Below, one piece after another: positions 24,658-33,822 of a stretch of DNA of 64,000 bases. Positions within the stretch are counted from its first letter, which is position 1; every line of letters begins with the position of its first letter. The stretch comes from Marmoricola sp. URHB0036 (GTDB lineage Bacteria > Actinomycetota > Actinomycetes > Propionibacteriales > Nocardioidaceae): contig NZ_AUEP01000005.1 of assembly GCF_000426045.1 (NCBI RefSeq), positions 248,001 to 312,000 of the forward strand, read 5' to 3'. A program made the position numbers and the translations under genes. Under the pieces are notes generated by a model, which ran no database searches, had not been told where the DNA came from, and saw only the letters and a list, made by a program, of their open reading frames with translations.

Positions 24658-25532
24658 AGCGTGACGAGAGGCGCCAGGTCGGCCAGCGTCTTGTCCCCGA
24701 TGCCGTCGACCTCGAGCAGCTCGTCGACCGACGAGAACGCGCCGTGGGCCGCGCGCCACTCGAGGATCTTCTGGGCGGTGACGGGCCCGACCCCGGGAAG
24801 GGTGTCGAGCTGTTCCGCGGTCGCGGTGTTCAGGTTGACCAGCGACGCACTGGGGGCCGGGGCCGTGGTGCTCGCACCGGCCGCGATCCCTCCGCCGGGC
24901 ATGCCACGACCAACGAGGATCTGCTCGCCGTCGACCAGCACCCGGGCCAGGTTGAGCGACCCCAGGTCGACCCCCGGACGAGCGCCGCCCGCCTTGCGCA
25001 CGGCGTCCACGACCCGCGACCCCACGGGCAGGGTGGCCACGCCCGGATGCCGGACCTTCCCGGAGACGTCGACGGTGACGCTGCCGCCGGACGGTGCTCC
25101 GGAGATGGAGGGCGAAGGGCTCGACGACAGCGCGGGAGCGGCAGTCCCCGGCGCCACCACGGCCGTTCGCGCCGGGACCGGCTGACTGTCGGAATGCATG
25201 CGCAGCACCACGAACACCGTCCCGGCCAGGGCCAACGCGACCAGCAGCACGACCAGCAGCACCGGACCCGACCCGAGCTCGGTGCGCCCCCGCAGTGTGT
25301 CGGGGACCTGTCGTCGCACCCACGCCGCCAGCACCTGCGCGACACCAGGACGGGAGGTGCGTGCATGCCGTCCGACCGGTGCCACCACGGCCGGCGCAGG
25401 AAGGCCACCGGGATCAGGAGACTCAGGCTCGTCGTCGACCCGGCGCAGCCCCGCCTGCTCGAGCTCGCGGCCGAGGAGCTCGAGCCGCCGACGCGCGGCC
25501 TCGGCGACCTCCTCGTGTGACTGCCTGTGCAT
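24654..25532 (-). CDS. comEA: ComEA-type DNA-binding protein (SLBB + helix-hairpin-helix)
   Basis: 292 aa. A cytoplasmic basic N-terminus is followed by one membrane anchor (PVLLVVLLVALALAGTVFVV), a Ser/Pro linker, and a SLBB domain (VTVDVSGKVRHPGVATLPVG). The paired HhH module is VNLNTATAEQLDTLPGVGPV ... IGDKTLADLAPLV. It binds incoming double-stranded DNA outside the membrane and hands it to ComEC. Overlaps comEC by 4 nt. Confidence 0.93.
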   Translation of the reverse strand: MHRQSHEEVAEAARRRLELLGRELEQAGLRRVDDEPESPDPGGLPAPAVVAPVGRHARTSRPGVAQVLAAWVRRQVPDTLRGRTELGSGPVLLVVLLVALALAGTVFVVLRMHSDSQPVPARTAVVAPGTAAPALSSSPSPSISGAPSGGSVTVDVSGKVRHPGVATLPVGSRVVDAVRKAGGARPGVDLGSLNLARVLVDGEQILVGRGMPGGGIAAGASTTAPAPSASLVNLNTATAEQLDTLPGVGPVTAQKILEWRAAHGAFSSVDELLEVDGIGDKTLADLAPLVTL

Positions 25533-25619
25533 GCCTCGACGCTAGGAACGGCCGAGGGGATGAGGAAGGACGATCTGCCTGCCTGTGGAGAACTACGCCG
25601 TCCCGCCCGTTGTGGACGT

Positions 25620-26489
25620 TCAGCTGCGCCGGGCGACGGCCACGGCCACCATGCCTGGGCCGACGTGCGCACCGAGGACGGCACCGATCTCACCGAGGGA
25701 GACCTCGCGGTCCTGGAGGCCCTTCTCGAGCCGGTCGCCCAGGCGCGCCGCCAGCTGGGTGGCGCGCTCGGGGCTGGCCAGGTGCGCGACGGCCACGTCG
25801 ACCTCGGCGTCACCGGCCGCCTCTACGGCCAGCTCCTCCAGCCGTGAGAGTGCCTTGGCCGAGGTCCGCACCTTCTCGAAGGGGCCGACCCGCCCGTCGG
25901 CCACGGTCAGGATCGGCTTGACCGCCAGCGCCGACCCGACGAGGGCGGCCGCGGCGCCCATCCGGCCACCGCGACGGAGGTACTCGAGGGTGTCCACGTA
26001 GAACAGCGACGTCGTCTGCTGCGCCCGGGTGCGGGCAGCCGCCGCGGCCGTGGCGGCGTCGGCGCCACCGTCGATCGCATCCGCCGCGGCGAGTACGGCG
26101 AACCCGGTGGCCATCCCGACCTGGCGGGAGTCCACGGGCGTCACCGGCACCGACGCCCGCCGTGCCGCGAGCTGGGCCGACTCGAAGGTGCCGCTCAGCT
26201 CGGCGGAGATGTGCACCGAGACGATCTCGTCGAACCCCTCGGCGGCGAGCTTGTCGTAGACCTCGAGCATCGCGTCCGGGTTGGGCCTGGAGGTGCTGAC
26301 CGGGACCCACTCCTTGAGCGCGTCGGCCAGCATCTGCGGCGTGACGCCCTGGCCGTCACCCGCATCCACGCCCTCGTCGTACGCCGTGGCCCCGATGACC
26401 ACCTGCAACGGCACCACCGTGATGCCACGTCCGGCAACCGTCTCCGCAGGCAGGGACGCGGTCGAGTCGGTGACCAGGGCGACGGGCAT
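25620..26489 (-). CDS. DegV family fatty-acid-binding protein
   Basis: 289 aa. DegV fold: VALVTDSTASLPAE at the N-terminus, the fatty-acid pocket residues in VSTSRPNPDAML and VHISAELSGTFESAQLAA, then DTLEYLRRGGRMGAA. Firmicute relatives (FakB) present fatty acids to a kinase; no FakA is adjacent here. The ATG at 26487-26489 follows a TAACCT box by 7 nt. Backbone neighbour of comEA. Confidence 0.9.
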   Translation of the reverse strand: MPVALVTDSTASLPAETVAGRGITVVPLQVVIGATAYDEGVDAGDGQGVTPQMLADALKEWVPVSTSRPNPDAMLEVYDKLAAEGFDEIVSVHISAELSGTFESAQLAARRASVPVTPVDSRQVGMATGFAVLAAADAIDGGADAATAAAAARTRAQQTTSLFYVDTLEYLRRGGRMGAAAALVGSALAVKPILTVADGRVGPFEKVRTSAKALSRLEELAVEAAGDAEVDVAVAHLASPERATQLAARLGDRLEKGLQDREVSLGEIGAVLGAHVGPGMVAVAVARRS

Positions 26490-26496
26490 GGCGCAC

Positions 26497-26502
26497 AGGT
26501 TA
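26497..26502 (-). promoter_or_regulatory. Leaderless -10 box (TAACCT) for degV
   Basis: TAACCT on the minus strand ends 7 nt before the ATG at 26489. Confidence 0.45.
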
Positions 26503-26535
26503 GCGGGGCGGTACCCGTGCCCTTGCCGCGCTCGT

Positions 26536-26541
26536 TACGGT
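26536..26541 (+). promoter_or_regulatory. Leaderless -10 box (TACGGT)
   Basis: TACGGT ends 6 nt before the ATG at 26548. Confidence 0.45.
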
Positions 26542-26547
26542 CGAGGC

Positions 26548-27192
26548 ATGCGCATAGTCACAGCAGGCGGACACGGTCAGATCGCCCGGCAGTTCGGGCG
26601 GCTCGTCGCCCAGGCCGGGCACGATCCGGCCGGCATCATCCGCAAGCCGGAACACCTGCCGGACCTCCAGTCCGACGGCGTCGAGCCCGTCCTGCTCGAC
26701 CTCGAGGCGACGACCGTCGAGGAGCTGACCGAGGTCGTCCGCGGAGCAGACGCCGTGGTCTTCGCCGCCGGCGGCGGACCCGACGGCAACGCCGCCCGCA
26801 AGGAGACCGTGGACAAGGGCGCCGCCGTGATGCTGGCCGACGCTGCCGCGGCCGCCGGCGTACGCCGCTACCTGATGGTCTCGGCCATGGGCACCGAGAA
26901 CGCCGACCCCGACTCCGACGACGTCTTCCAGGTCTACCTGCGCGCCAAGCAGGCTGCCGACGACCACCTGCGGGCGAGCGACCTCGACTGGACCATCGTC
27001 CGGCCCGGCCGGCTGACCGACGACGTACCGACCGGCCTGGTGCAGGTGGGCCAGCTCGAGAGCGGCTCGGTGACCAGGGGCGACGTCGCCCACGTCCTGG
27101 CCGAGGTGCTCGAGTCGGCCAACACCCACGGCACGACCTTCGACCTGCTCAACGGCGACGTGCCGATAGCAGAGGCCATCGGCAAGCTCTAG
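26548..27192 (+). CDS. NAD(P)H-binding SDR-like protein (YwnB/BVR-B type)
   Basis: 214 aa. An NmrA/BVR-B-like Rossmann protein: VTAGGHGQIARQFGRL at the N-terminus, VVFAAGGGPDGN, YLMVSAMGTEN and YLRAKQAADDHLRASDLDWTIVRPG are typical of atypical SDRs that take over redox or sensor roles. Catalytic function unknown. Divergent from degV and convergent with leuS (stop-to-stop gap of 7 nt). Confidence 0.82.
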   Translation: MRIVTAGGHGQIARQFGRLVAQAGHDPAGIIRKPEHLPDLQSDGVEPVLLDLEATTVEELTEVVRGADAVVFAAGGGPDGNAARKETVDKGAAVMLADAAAAAGVRRYLMVSAMGTENADPDSDDVFQVYLRAKQAADDHLRASDLDWTIVRPGRLTDDVPTGLVQVGQLESGSVTRGDVAHVLAEVLESANTHGTTFDLLNGDVPIAEAIGKL

Positions 27193-27199
27193 CCTCTCG

Positions 27200-29707
27200 C
27201 TAGCCCACGACCACGTTGACCAGCTTCGGCGCGCGCACGATCACCTTGCGCACCTGCCGGCCCTCGAGCGCCCGCTGCACCGACTCGTCGGCCAGGGCGG
27301 CTGCCTCCAGGTCGGCGTCGCTGATGTCGGGCGACACCTCCAGCCGGGCACGCAGCTTGCCCTGCACCTGCACGACCGCGGTGACGGAGTCCTCGACCAG
27401 CAGGGCCTCGTCGACCGTCGGCCAGCCGGCCCGGGCGACGGTGGGCTGGTGGCCCATCCGTTCCCACATCTCCTCGGCCGTGTAGGGCGCGACCAACGAC
27501 AGCAGGATCGCGACGGCCTCCGCTGCCTCGCGCACCGCAGGGTCCTCGGGCCCGCATCCGGAGTCGATGGCCTTGCGGGTGGCGTTCACCAGCTCCATCG
27601 TGCGCGCGACCATCACGTTGAACCGGTGGGACTCCACCAGCTCGGCCGCGTCGTGCAGCGTGTGGTGCGTGACCTTGCGCAGCGCCACGTCACCGCCCTC
27701 GGGCGATGTCCCCGGCGCCGAAGCGACGTCGCCGGACAGGCGCCACGCCCGCTGCAGGAACCGCAACGATCCCGCCGGCGACATGTCGGCCCAGTCGATG
27801 TTGTCCTCGGGCGGTCCTGCGAAGACCAGGGTCAGTCGGACCGCGTCCACTCCGAAGTCGGCAAGTTGCTCCCCCAGACTGACGCCGTTGCCCAGCGACT
27901 TGCTCATCTTCTTGCCCTGGTTGATCACCACGCCCTGGTTCAGCAGGGCGGTGAACGGCTCGGTGAAGTCGACCATGCCCATGTCGAACAGGACCTTGGT
28001 GAAGAAGCGGCTGTACATCAGGTGCAGCACGGCGTGCTCGACGCCGCCGACGTACTGCTCGACCGGCATCCACAGCCGCACCTTGTCCTCGTCGAAGGCC
28101 TGGGTGTCGTCGTGCGGCGAGCAGTAGCGCAGGAAGTACCAGCTGGAGTCGACGAAGGTGTCCATCGTGTCGGAGTCGCGCTTGGCCGGTCCCCCGCACT
28201 TCGGGCACTCGACGTTGACCCAGTCCTCGGCCGCCGCCAGCGGCGAGACGCCCTTCGGCTTCAGGTCGGCACCCTTGAGCTCCGGCAGTACGACGGGCAG
28301 CTGGTCCTCCGGGACGTCGACCTCCCCGTCGACCGGGCAGTGGATGACCGGGATCGGGCAGCCCCAGAACCGCTGCCGGGACAGCAGCCAGTCGCGCAGC
28401 CGGAAGTTCACCGCACCGCGACCGGTCCCCTGCTGCTCCAGGTAGTCGATGATCGCGCGCTTGGCGTCGTCGATCTCCAGCCCATCCAGCGACACCGACT
28501 CGTTGGCGGAGTTGATCGCCGGGCCGGCGCCCGTGTAGGCCTCGCCCTCCCAGCCCTCCGGTGGCTGCACGGTCCGGATCACCGGCAGGTCGTACTCCTC
28601 GGCGAAGTCCCAGTCGCGCTGGTCCTGCCCGGGCACCGCCATGATCGCGCCGGTGCCGTAGTCGGCCAACACGTAGTCCGAGGCCCACACCGGCACGCTC
28701 TCGCCGTTGACCGGGTTGACGGCATAGGCCCCCAGGAAGACACCGGTCTTCGGCCGATCGGTCGCCATCCGGTCGATGTCGGAGGCCTTGCGCGTCTCGG
28801 CCAGGTAGTCCTCGTAGGTCGGCCGCTGCTCGTCGCTGACGATCTCCTCGGCCAGCTTCGCGTCGGCCGCGACCACCATGAACGTGGCGCCGAACAGCGT
28901 GTCCGGCCGGGTCGTGTAGACCGAGACCGAGCGCGACCCGCCACCGTCGGTGGCGACGTCGAAGTCGACGTGCGCACCTTCCGACCGGCCGATCCAGTTG
29001 CGCTGCAGGGTCAGCACCCGCTCCGGCCAGTCCAGGCCCTCCATGTCGTCCAGCAGTCGCTGGGCGTAGTCGGTGACCTTGAAGTACCACTGCGTCAGCT
29101 CGCGCTTGGTGACCTCGGCACCGCAGCGCTCGCAGAAGCCGTCGACGACCTGCTCGTTGGCCAGCACCGTCTGGTCGTTGGGGCACCAGTTCACCGGGCT
29201 CGACTTGCGGTAGGCCAGTCCGCGCTCGCGGAGCTTCAGGAACAGCCACTGCGTCCAGCGGTAGTACTCCGGGTCGGAGGTGTGCAGCCGGCGGGACCAG
29301 TCGAAGCTCACGGCGTACTTCTTGAACGACGCGGCCTGGGTCTCGATGTTGGCGTAGGTGTACGTCGCAGGGTGCTCGTTGCGCTGGATGGCGGCGTTCT
29401 CTGCCGGCAGCCCGAAGGAGTCCCACCCGATCGGGTTCAGCACCTCGTAGCCCCGCTGCCACCAGTAGCGGGCGATCACGTCGTGCAGCGCCGTCACCTC
29501 GGCGTGACCCATGTGCAGGTCGCCACTGGGGTAGGGAAACATCGTCAGCGCATAGCGCTTCTCGCGCGGGCTGTCGTCGTCGGCACGGAACGGGTCGAGC
29601 TCCTCCCACACGGGCTGCCACTTGGCCTCCGTCGCGTGGACGTCGTAGCTCTGCTGCTCCCTGTCGTCCCGGTGGGACTCTGGGTGGGGCTCGGTCATCT
29701 CGCTCAT
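27200..29707 (-). CDS. leuS: Leucyl-tRNA synthetase
   Basis: 835 aa class Ia synthetase. HIGH motif HMGH at 65-68 in [16 protein letters not shown] at 600-604, a zinc-finger-like insert (CPNDQ...CERCG and CPKCG) and a CP1 editing domain ([15 protein letters not shown]). It charges tRNA-Leu. The start ATG at 29705-29707 has AAGG a few nt upstream; an alternative ATG lies three codons in. Preceded by a leader peptide and terminator (see 29738-29812), so expression is probably controlled by leucine availability. Confidence 0.96.
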   Translation of the reverse strand: MSEMTEPHPESHRDDREQQSYDVHATEAKWQPVWEELDPFRADDDSPREKRYALTMFPYPSGDLHMGHAEVTALHDVIARYWWQRGYEVLNPIGWDSFGLPAENAAIQRNEHPATYTYANIETQAASFKKYAVSFDWSRRLHTSDPEYYRWTQWLFLKLRERGLAYRKSSPVNWCPNDQTVLANEQVVDGFCERCGAEVTKRELTQWYFKVTDYAQRLLDDMEGLDWPERVLTLQRNWIGRSEGAHVDFDVATDGGGSRSVSVYTTRPDTLFGATFMVVAADAKLAEEIVSDEQRPTYEDYLAETRKASDIDRMATDRPKTGVFLGAYAVNPVNGESVPVWASDYVLADYGTGAIMAVPGQDQRDWDFAEEYDLPVIRTVQPPEGWEGEAYTGAGPAINSANESVSLDGLEIDDAKRAIIDYLEQQGTGRGAVNFRLRDWLLSRQRFWGCPIPVIHCPVDGEVDVPEDQLPVVLPELKGADLKPKGVSPLAAAEDWVNVECPKCGGPAKRDSDTMDTFVDSSWYFLRYCSPHDDTQAFDEDKVRLWMPVEQYVGGVEHAVLHLMYSRFFTKVLFDMGMVDFTEPFTALLNQGVVINQGKKMSKSLGNGVSLGEQLADFGVDAVRLTLVFAGPPEDNIDWADMSPAGSLRFLQRAWRLSGDVASAPGTSPEGGDVALRKVTHHTLHDAAELVESHRFNVMVARTMELVNATRKAIDSGCGPEDPAVREAAEAVAILLSLVAPYTAEEMWERMGHQPTVARAGWPTVDEALLVEDSVTAVVQVQGKLRARLEVSPDISDADLEAAALADESVQRALEGRQVRKVIVRAPKLVNVVVG

Positions 29708-29737
29708 CCTTGTCGGGTCGGTCCTGTCTCGGGCACG

Positions 29738-29760
29738 AAAAAGCCCCTCGCGCAGAGGGG
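29738..29760 (-). terminator. Attenuator terminator in the leuS leader
   Basis: On the minus strand CCCCTC-TGCGC-GAGGGG (29744-29760) is followed by C and five T residues, 31 nt before the leuS start codon. Its position between the leader peptide and the structural gene is that of an attenuator. Confidence 0.75.
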
Positions 29761-29763
29761 CGG

Positions 29764-29785
29764 CCGCGTCGTCTGGTCGACGCGG
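29764..29785 (-). promoter_or_regulatory. Hairpin between leucine leader peptide and attenuator
   Basis: CCGCGTCG-ACCAGA-CGACGCGG on the minus strand, a perfect 8-bp stem starting directly after the leader stop codon. By position it would be the pause or anti-antiterminator stem (inference). Confidence 0.6.
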
Positions 29786-29812
29786 CTAGAGAAGGAGCAG
29801 GACCTGCCTCAT
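29786..29812 (-). CDS. leuS leader peptide MRQVLLLL
   Basis: ATG at 29810-29812 and TAG at 29786-29788 encode eight residues ending in four leucines (codons CTG, CTC, CTT, CTC). It precedes a stable hairpin and a terminator upstream of leuS. A ribosome stalled on these codons for lack of Leu-tRNA would alter leader folding and allow read-through. TACCAT lies 6 nt before the ATG, so the leader mRNA may begin at this codon; an in-frame GTG two codons upstream is an alternative start. Confidence 0.7.
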   Translation of the reverse strand: MRQVLLLL

Positions 29813-29885
29813 GGGCACATGGTACTCACGCTGTCGCCGCAGGTCGTAGCCCATTCGTCCAGTACGTCGGCACGGCACCCCGACG

Positions 29886-29891
29886 TACGTT
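29886..29891 (+). promoter_or_regulatory. Leaderless -10 box (TACGTT)
   Basis: TACGTT ends 6 nt before the ATG at 29898. Confidence 0.4.
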
Positions 29892-29897
29892 GTGAGG

Positions 29898-31025
29898 ATG
29901 GTCCCCGCGGCGCGCTGGCTGGTGGTGGCGCTGCTGGCGCTGGCCGTCTGCGCGCCCCCGACCGTGCTGCGCCTGCTGCCCGCCTCGGACACCGACGTCA
30001 CGGCCCCGGTCCTGGCCCAACGCGTACGCGCGGCGATCGACACCGGCTGGTCCGGCGAGGTGCGCACGCGAGGCTCGCTGTCGGTCCCGCTGACCGGCTC
30101 GACCTTCGGAGGCGTGGCCAGGCTGCTCGGCGAGAGCAGCCAGCTGCGTGTCTGGTGGCAGGACGACGAGGACTGGCGGGTCGACCGGATCAGCCCCACC
30201 GGCGAGAACGACCAGGTGCGCCAGGGCGGTTTCTCGACCCGGTGGCGCTACGAGGACGACACAGCGCGGCTGGTCGACTGGTCTCCGATCCGCCTCCCCG
30301 ACGACAACGACCTCGTCCCGGTCGCCCTGGCCCGACGGCTGCTTGCCGGAGCCGAGCCGGGCGAGCTGTCCCGGATCGCGCCGCGACGGGTGGCGGGCCG
30401 CAGCGCGGCGGGCCTGCGGCTGGTGCCGTCAGACCCCGTCTCGACGATCGGGCGCGTGGACGTCTGGGCCGACGAGTCGACCAACGTGCCGCTGCGCATC
30501 GACGTCTACGGCGAGGACGACGCGCGACACCCGATCCTCAGCAGCGAGGTCACGACCTTCGACGACGAACCGCCCTCCGACCGCGCCCTGCGCTTCGAGT
30601 TCTCCCGCGACGTCGACTTCCACCGGAGCGCCTCGCTCGACTCGGTGGCCGCCGCCAACGCCTTCGCGCCGTTCCTGCTGCCGATGCGGACGATCGGGCT
30701 CGAACGGCAAGGTGCTCCCTCGGCGCTGGGAGCCGTGGGCATCTACGGCCGAGGGCCCACCGCCCTCCTCGTCATACCGCTGCGCGACTTCACGGCCAAG
30801 CCCCTGCACAAGCAGCTGGCCAGGAGCCACAACGCCCGCACCACCGAGCGGAGCGTCGCCCTCGAGGTCGGTCCGCTGTCGGTGCTGCTCGTGGAGGGCC
30901 TCCCGGCCTATCCCAACCCGCGTCTGCACGACGGGGGAAACTTCCTGCTCACGGGGACCGTCACGCCGGCGGCTCTGCGCCAGGCGGCGGTCGAGCTCCA
31001 GAACGGGGTGCTGAGGACGCAATGA
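29898..31025 (+). CDS. Membrane-anchored extracytoplasmic protein, possibly RseB/LolA-like
   Basis: 375 aa from ATG 29898 (GTG at 29892 is an alternative). One N-terminal hydrophobic segment (WLVVALLALAVCAPPTVLRLL) exports or anchors the rest outside the membrane. The pattern LRVWWQDDEDWRVDRIS...TRWRYEDDTARL, then VDVWADESTNVPLRIDVYG, resembles the half-open beta-barrel of RseB/LolA-type lipoprotein-binding proteins. That assignment is from pattern only. Its TGA overlaps the ATG of the ABC ATPase gene, so it belongs to the transporter. Confidence 0.6.
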   Translation: MVPAARWLVVALLALAVCAPPTVLRLLPASDTDVTAPVLAQRVRAAIDTGWSGEVRTRGSLSVPLTGSTFGGVARLLGESSQLRVWWQDDEDWRVDRISPTGENDQVRQGGFSTRWRYEDDTARLVDWSPIRLPDDNDLVPVALARRLLAGAEPGELSRIAPRRVAGRSAAGLRLVPSDPVSTIGRVDVWADESTNVPLRIDVYGEDDARHPILSSEVTTFDDEPPSDRALRFEFSRDVDFHRSASLDSVAAANAFAPFLLPMRTIGLERQGAPSALGAVGIYGRGPTALLVIPLRDFTAKPLHKQLARSHNARTTERSVALEVGPLSVLLVEGLPAYPNPRLHDGGNFLLTGTVTPAALRQAAVELQNGVLRTQ

Positions 31026-31909
31026 TCCAGACCCGCGGCCTCACCAAGACGTACGGCGACGTGCGCGCCGTCGACGAGGTGCACCTCGACGTCCGCGAGG
31101 GTGACGTCTACGGCTTCCTCGGCGCCAACGGCTCCGGCAAGACCACCACCGTGCGGATGCTGCTCGGCCTGGTGATGGCCAACGCCGGTGAGGCCGAGCT
31201 GTTCGGGGAGCCGATGCCGAAGTCGGCCGCGTCGGTGCTGCCACGGATCGGCGCGCTGGTCGAGGGACCAGGCGCCTACCCGCACCTGTCCGGTCGCGCC
31301 AACCTCGCGCTGTTCGACGCTGCCGCCGGCGCGCGCGCACGCCGCGCCGACCAGCGTTCCCGGATCACAGAGGTGCTCGAGCAGGTCGGGCTCGACCCCT
31401 CGGACAAGCGGCCGACCAAGACCTACTCACTCGGCATGAAGCAGCGCCTGGGACTCGCCGCCGCCCTCGTACGACGCCCTCCCTTGCTGGTGCTCGACGA
31501 ACCGACCAACGGCCTCGACCCGCAGGGCATCCGGGACATCCGCGAGCTGCTGCTCGGGCTGAACCGGGCCGGCACGACGATCTTCCTGTCCAGCCACCTG
31601 CTGGCCGAGGTCGAGCAGATGTCCACCCGGGTCGGCGTGCTCGACCGTGGCCGCCTCGTGCTCCAGGAGGACATGTCCGCCATCCGCGCCGTCACCGGTC
31701 TGGTGCGAGTCCGGACTCCCGACCCCGACGCTGCCATCGCACTCCTCGACGGACGCGTCCAGGAGCGCGGTGCCGGCGAGGTCGTGGTCAGGGCCGACGA
31801 CATCGCCGACCTCAACGTCCGCCTCGTGACAGCAGGTGTCCGCGTCACCGGGCTCGAGCCGGTACGCCGCACGCTGGAGCAGGTCGTCCTGGAAGCGACC
31901 ACGCCGTGA
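31022..31909 (+). CDS. ABC transporter ATP-binding protein (exporter type)
   Basis: 295 aa. Walker A GANGSGKTT, signature YSLGMKQRLGLA, Walker B LLVLDEPTNGLDP and H-loop FLSSHLLAEVE are all present; a C-terminal ~75-residue extension is typical of CcmA/DrrA-like exporters. It pairs with the permease encoded 4 nt into its end (GTGA overlap). Substrate unknown; drug or lipid export is the usual guess for this class. Confidence 0.92.
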   Translation: MIQTRGLTKTYGDVRAVDEVHLDVREGDVYGFLGANGSGKTTTVRMLLGLVMANAGEAELFGEPMPKSAASVLPRIGALVEGPGAYPHLSGRANLALFDAAAGARARRADQRSRITEVLEQVGLDPSDKRPTKTYSLGMKQRLGLAAALVRRPPLLVLDEPTNGLDPQGIRDIRELLLGLNRAGTTIFLSSHLLAEVEQMSTRVGVLDRGRLVLQEDMSAIRAVTGLVRVRTPDPDAAIALLDGRVQERGAGEVVVRADDIADLNVRLVTAGVRVTGLEPVRRTLEQVVLEATTP

Positions 31910-32718
31910 TCCGGGTCGAGCTGGTCAAGCTGCTCCGACGGCCGCGCACCTGGGTGACCATCGTCGCCCTCAACGCACTGCCGACGCTGGTCGCGGTGCT
32001 GCTCGCAGTGACCGACATCGGCCCGCGTCCCGGCAGCGGGCCGCCGTTCCTGTCGGCTGTGCTCACCGATGGCACCCTGTTTCCCCTCGCTGCCCTCGGC
32101 ATCGTGCTGCCGTTGTTCCTGCCGGTGGCGGTCGCCGTGGTCGGCGGCGACTCGATCGCCGGTGAGGTGCAGAGCGACACCTTGCGCTACCTGCTCGTGC
32201 GTCCGGTCTCCCGGCTGCGGCTGCTGGTGGCGAAGCTGGTCAGCATCGTCGCGTTCGTGGTCGTCGCCACGCTCGTCGTCGCGGTGGTCGCCTACGTCGA
32301 GGGTCGACTGTTCCTCGGCAACGCACCGGCCACCGGCGTGGTGAGCGTCTCCGGCACCACGCTCAGCTCGGGCGAGATGCTCGAGCGCACCGTGCTCGCC
32401 TTCGGCTACGTCGTGCTCGCCATGCTCGGGGTCGCGGCCATCGCCCTCCTGCTGAGCACGATGACCGACTCGGCGGTGGCCGCGGCACTCGGCACGATCG
32501 GGTTCCTGATCGCCTCGACGGTGCTGCTCGGGCTGGACGCCGCAGAGTCGCTGCGCCCCTACCTGCTGACGCGCTACTGGCTCGCCTTCGTCGACCTGTT
32601 CCGCGACCCGATCCGGTGGACCGACGTGGTGCACGGCGTACTCGCCCAGCTCGCCTACCTCGTGGTGTTCGCGGGAGCGGCCTGGGCCAACTTCGCCACC
32701 CGCGACATCAACAAGTGA
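31906..32718 (+). CDS. ABC-2 type transporter permease
   Basis: 270 aa, GTG start overlapping the ATPase stop. About six membrane helices, with the ABC-2 pattern GGDSIAGEVQSDTLRYLLVRPVSRLRLLVAKLV after helix 2. It forms the membrane channel for the adjacent ATPase. Its last 11 nt overlap the 3' end of the convergent lipase gene. Confidence 0.88.
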   Translation: MIRVELVKLLRRPRTWVTIVALNALPTLVAVLLAVTDIGPRPGSGPPFLSAVLTDGTLFPLAALGIVLPLFLPVAVAVVGGDSIAGEVQSDTLRYLLVRPVSRLRLLVAKLVSIVAFVVVATLVVAVVAYVEGRLFLGNAPATGVVSVSGTTLSSGEMLERTVLAFGYVVLAMLGVAAIALLLSTMTDSAVAAALGTIGFLIASTVLLGLDAAESLRPYLLTRYWLAFVDLFRDPIRWTDVVHGVLAQLAYLVVFAGAAWANFATRDINK

Positions 32719-33457
32719 CGCCGGTCGGCGCCCGCGGCTGACCGGTGCCGAGGGCGCTGACCAGCGTGGCCAGCACGACCGGGTCGGACGGCAGGCCGCC
32801 GTGCGTCGTCGTCGCGCCCGGACAGACTTCCTGCACCTCGATGTTCAGCGCACCCTCGAGCTCGGCCGAGTCGGTGGGCGTGACGGTGCGGTCACCGTGG
32901 GTCCTGATCGTGATCCACCTGGGCCCAGCAGGTGTCTCGTCACCGGCGTTGAGCCGGCGTACCAGGTCGCTGCCGGTGGCCATCTGCTCGCACGCCGTCG
33001 GACAGCCACCGCCCACGTCGGCAGCGATGGCGGCCACGTCGGTGCCGTGGTGCGGCGAACCCAGCGTCAGCACCCGTCGTACGACGGAGTCACCACCGTC
33101 GTCGCGCACGAAGAGACGGGCGATCACGCCACCGGCCGAGTAGCCCACGACGTCGACCGACGCGATGCCGGTGCGGTCGATCGTGCGCTGGGCGAGGTCG
33201 GCCAGCCGCTTCGCCTGCACCCGCAGGTCGCCCGTGCCTCCCCCGGTCGGCTGGAAGGCGATCGCAGTGCGTCCCTCGCGTCGGAGCTCGTCCACGATCG
33301 GGGTGACGTCGCTCGCCGTTCCGCCGTACCCGGGGACCACGATCACTGCGCCCGGCTGTGACTGGTCAGCGGCGCCACCACCGGACACCGAGCGCGCCAC
33401 CACCAGCGCGACCAGACCGACGACGAGGACGATCACCAGCGCGCCGACGACCATCAC
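32708..33457 (-). CDS. Membrane-anchored alpha/beta hydrolase (lipase-like)
   Basis: 249 aa. N-terminal membrane segment (ALVIVLVVGLVALVVARSV), then an alpha/beta hydrolase: IVVPGYGGT (oxyanion strand), nucleophile elbow GYSAGG, LGSPHHGTD and the late TTHGGLPSD histidine. Four cysteines suggest an extracytoplasmic, disulfide-bearing domain. Similar to actinobacterial triacylglycerol lipases/esterases. The start is GTG 33457 or ATG 33454; an arginine-rich stretch reads on upstream in frame but lacks a start codon. Confidence 0.8.
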   Translation of the reverse strand: MMVVGALVIVLVVGLVALVVARSVSGGGAADQSQPGAVIVVPGYGGTASDVTPIVDELRREGRTAIAFQPTGGGTGDLRVQAKRLADLAQRTIDRTGIASVDVVGYSAGGVIARLFVRDDGGDSVVRRVLTLGSPHHGTDVAAIAADVGGGCPTACEQMATGSDLVRRLNAGDETPAGPRWITIRTHGDRTVTPTDSAELEGALNIEVQEVCPGATTTHGGLPSDPVVLATLVSALGTGQPRAPTGVTC

Positions 33458-33543
33458 CAGTCGACGACGCGCGCGCGGGAGCGAGCGCAGGTTCAGGCTG
33501 GGGTGTCCTCGGTCGGCACGAGGTCGAGCCTAGACGCGCAGGT

Positions 33544-33813
33544 CTAGGCGGGCTCGTCCTCCTGCTCGATGTGCTCGGGGACGACGATAGGCCGGAGCCG
33601 GGCCCAGAGCCCGAACAGCAGCGACGTGACGATCATGGCGATGCCGCCGACGATGTTGACGTTGAACCCGTCGGCCCGGTCGAGCTCGCTCTGGCTGGTG
33701 AAGAAGCCGGTGATCAGCAGGATCACGCCGTAGAGCCCCATCAGGGCGCCGATCACGAACCGGATGTCGAACAGCCCCGCCTTGTGGCCGGTCTCGCTGG
33801 TGTTCTCAGCCAT
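33544..33813 (-). CDS. Small membrane protein next to sodium:solute symporter
   Basis: 89 aa with two membrane segments (IRFVIGALMGLYGVILLITGFF and VNIVGGIAMIVTSLLFGLWARL) and an acidic C-terminus (EHIEQEDEPA). Encoded 9 nt after the symporter on the same strand with an AGGAG site, hence very probably co-expressed as an accessory subunit. Function unknown. Confidence 0.75.
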   Translation of the reverse strand: MAENTSETGHKAGLFDIRFVIGALMGLYGVILLITGFFTSQSELDRADGFNVNIVGGIAMIVTSLLFGLWARLRPIVVPEHIEQEDEPA

Positions 33814-33822
33814 GTCGCGCTC

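Noticed and set aside
29708-29820. T-box riboswitch upstream of leuS
   Set aside because: No T-box sequence (TGGNACCGCG-like) or specifier loop; the short Leu-rich reading frame with terminator explains the region better.
27449-31909. Very long plus-strand frame running antisense through leuS into the ABC ATPase
   Set aside because: It is the ABC ATPase frame extended upstream without stops; the part before 31022 is antisense to leuS and out of frame with the membrane-anchored protein gene. The real start is the ATG overlapping the preceding stop.
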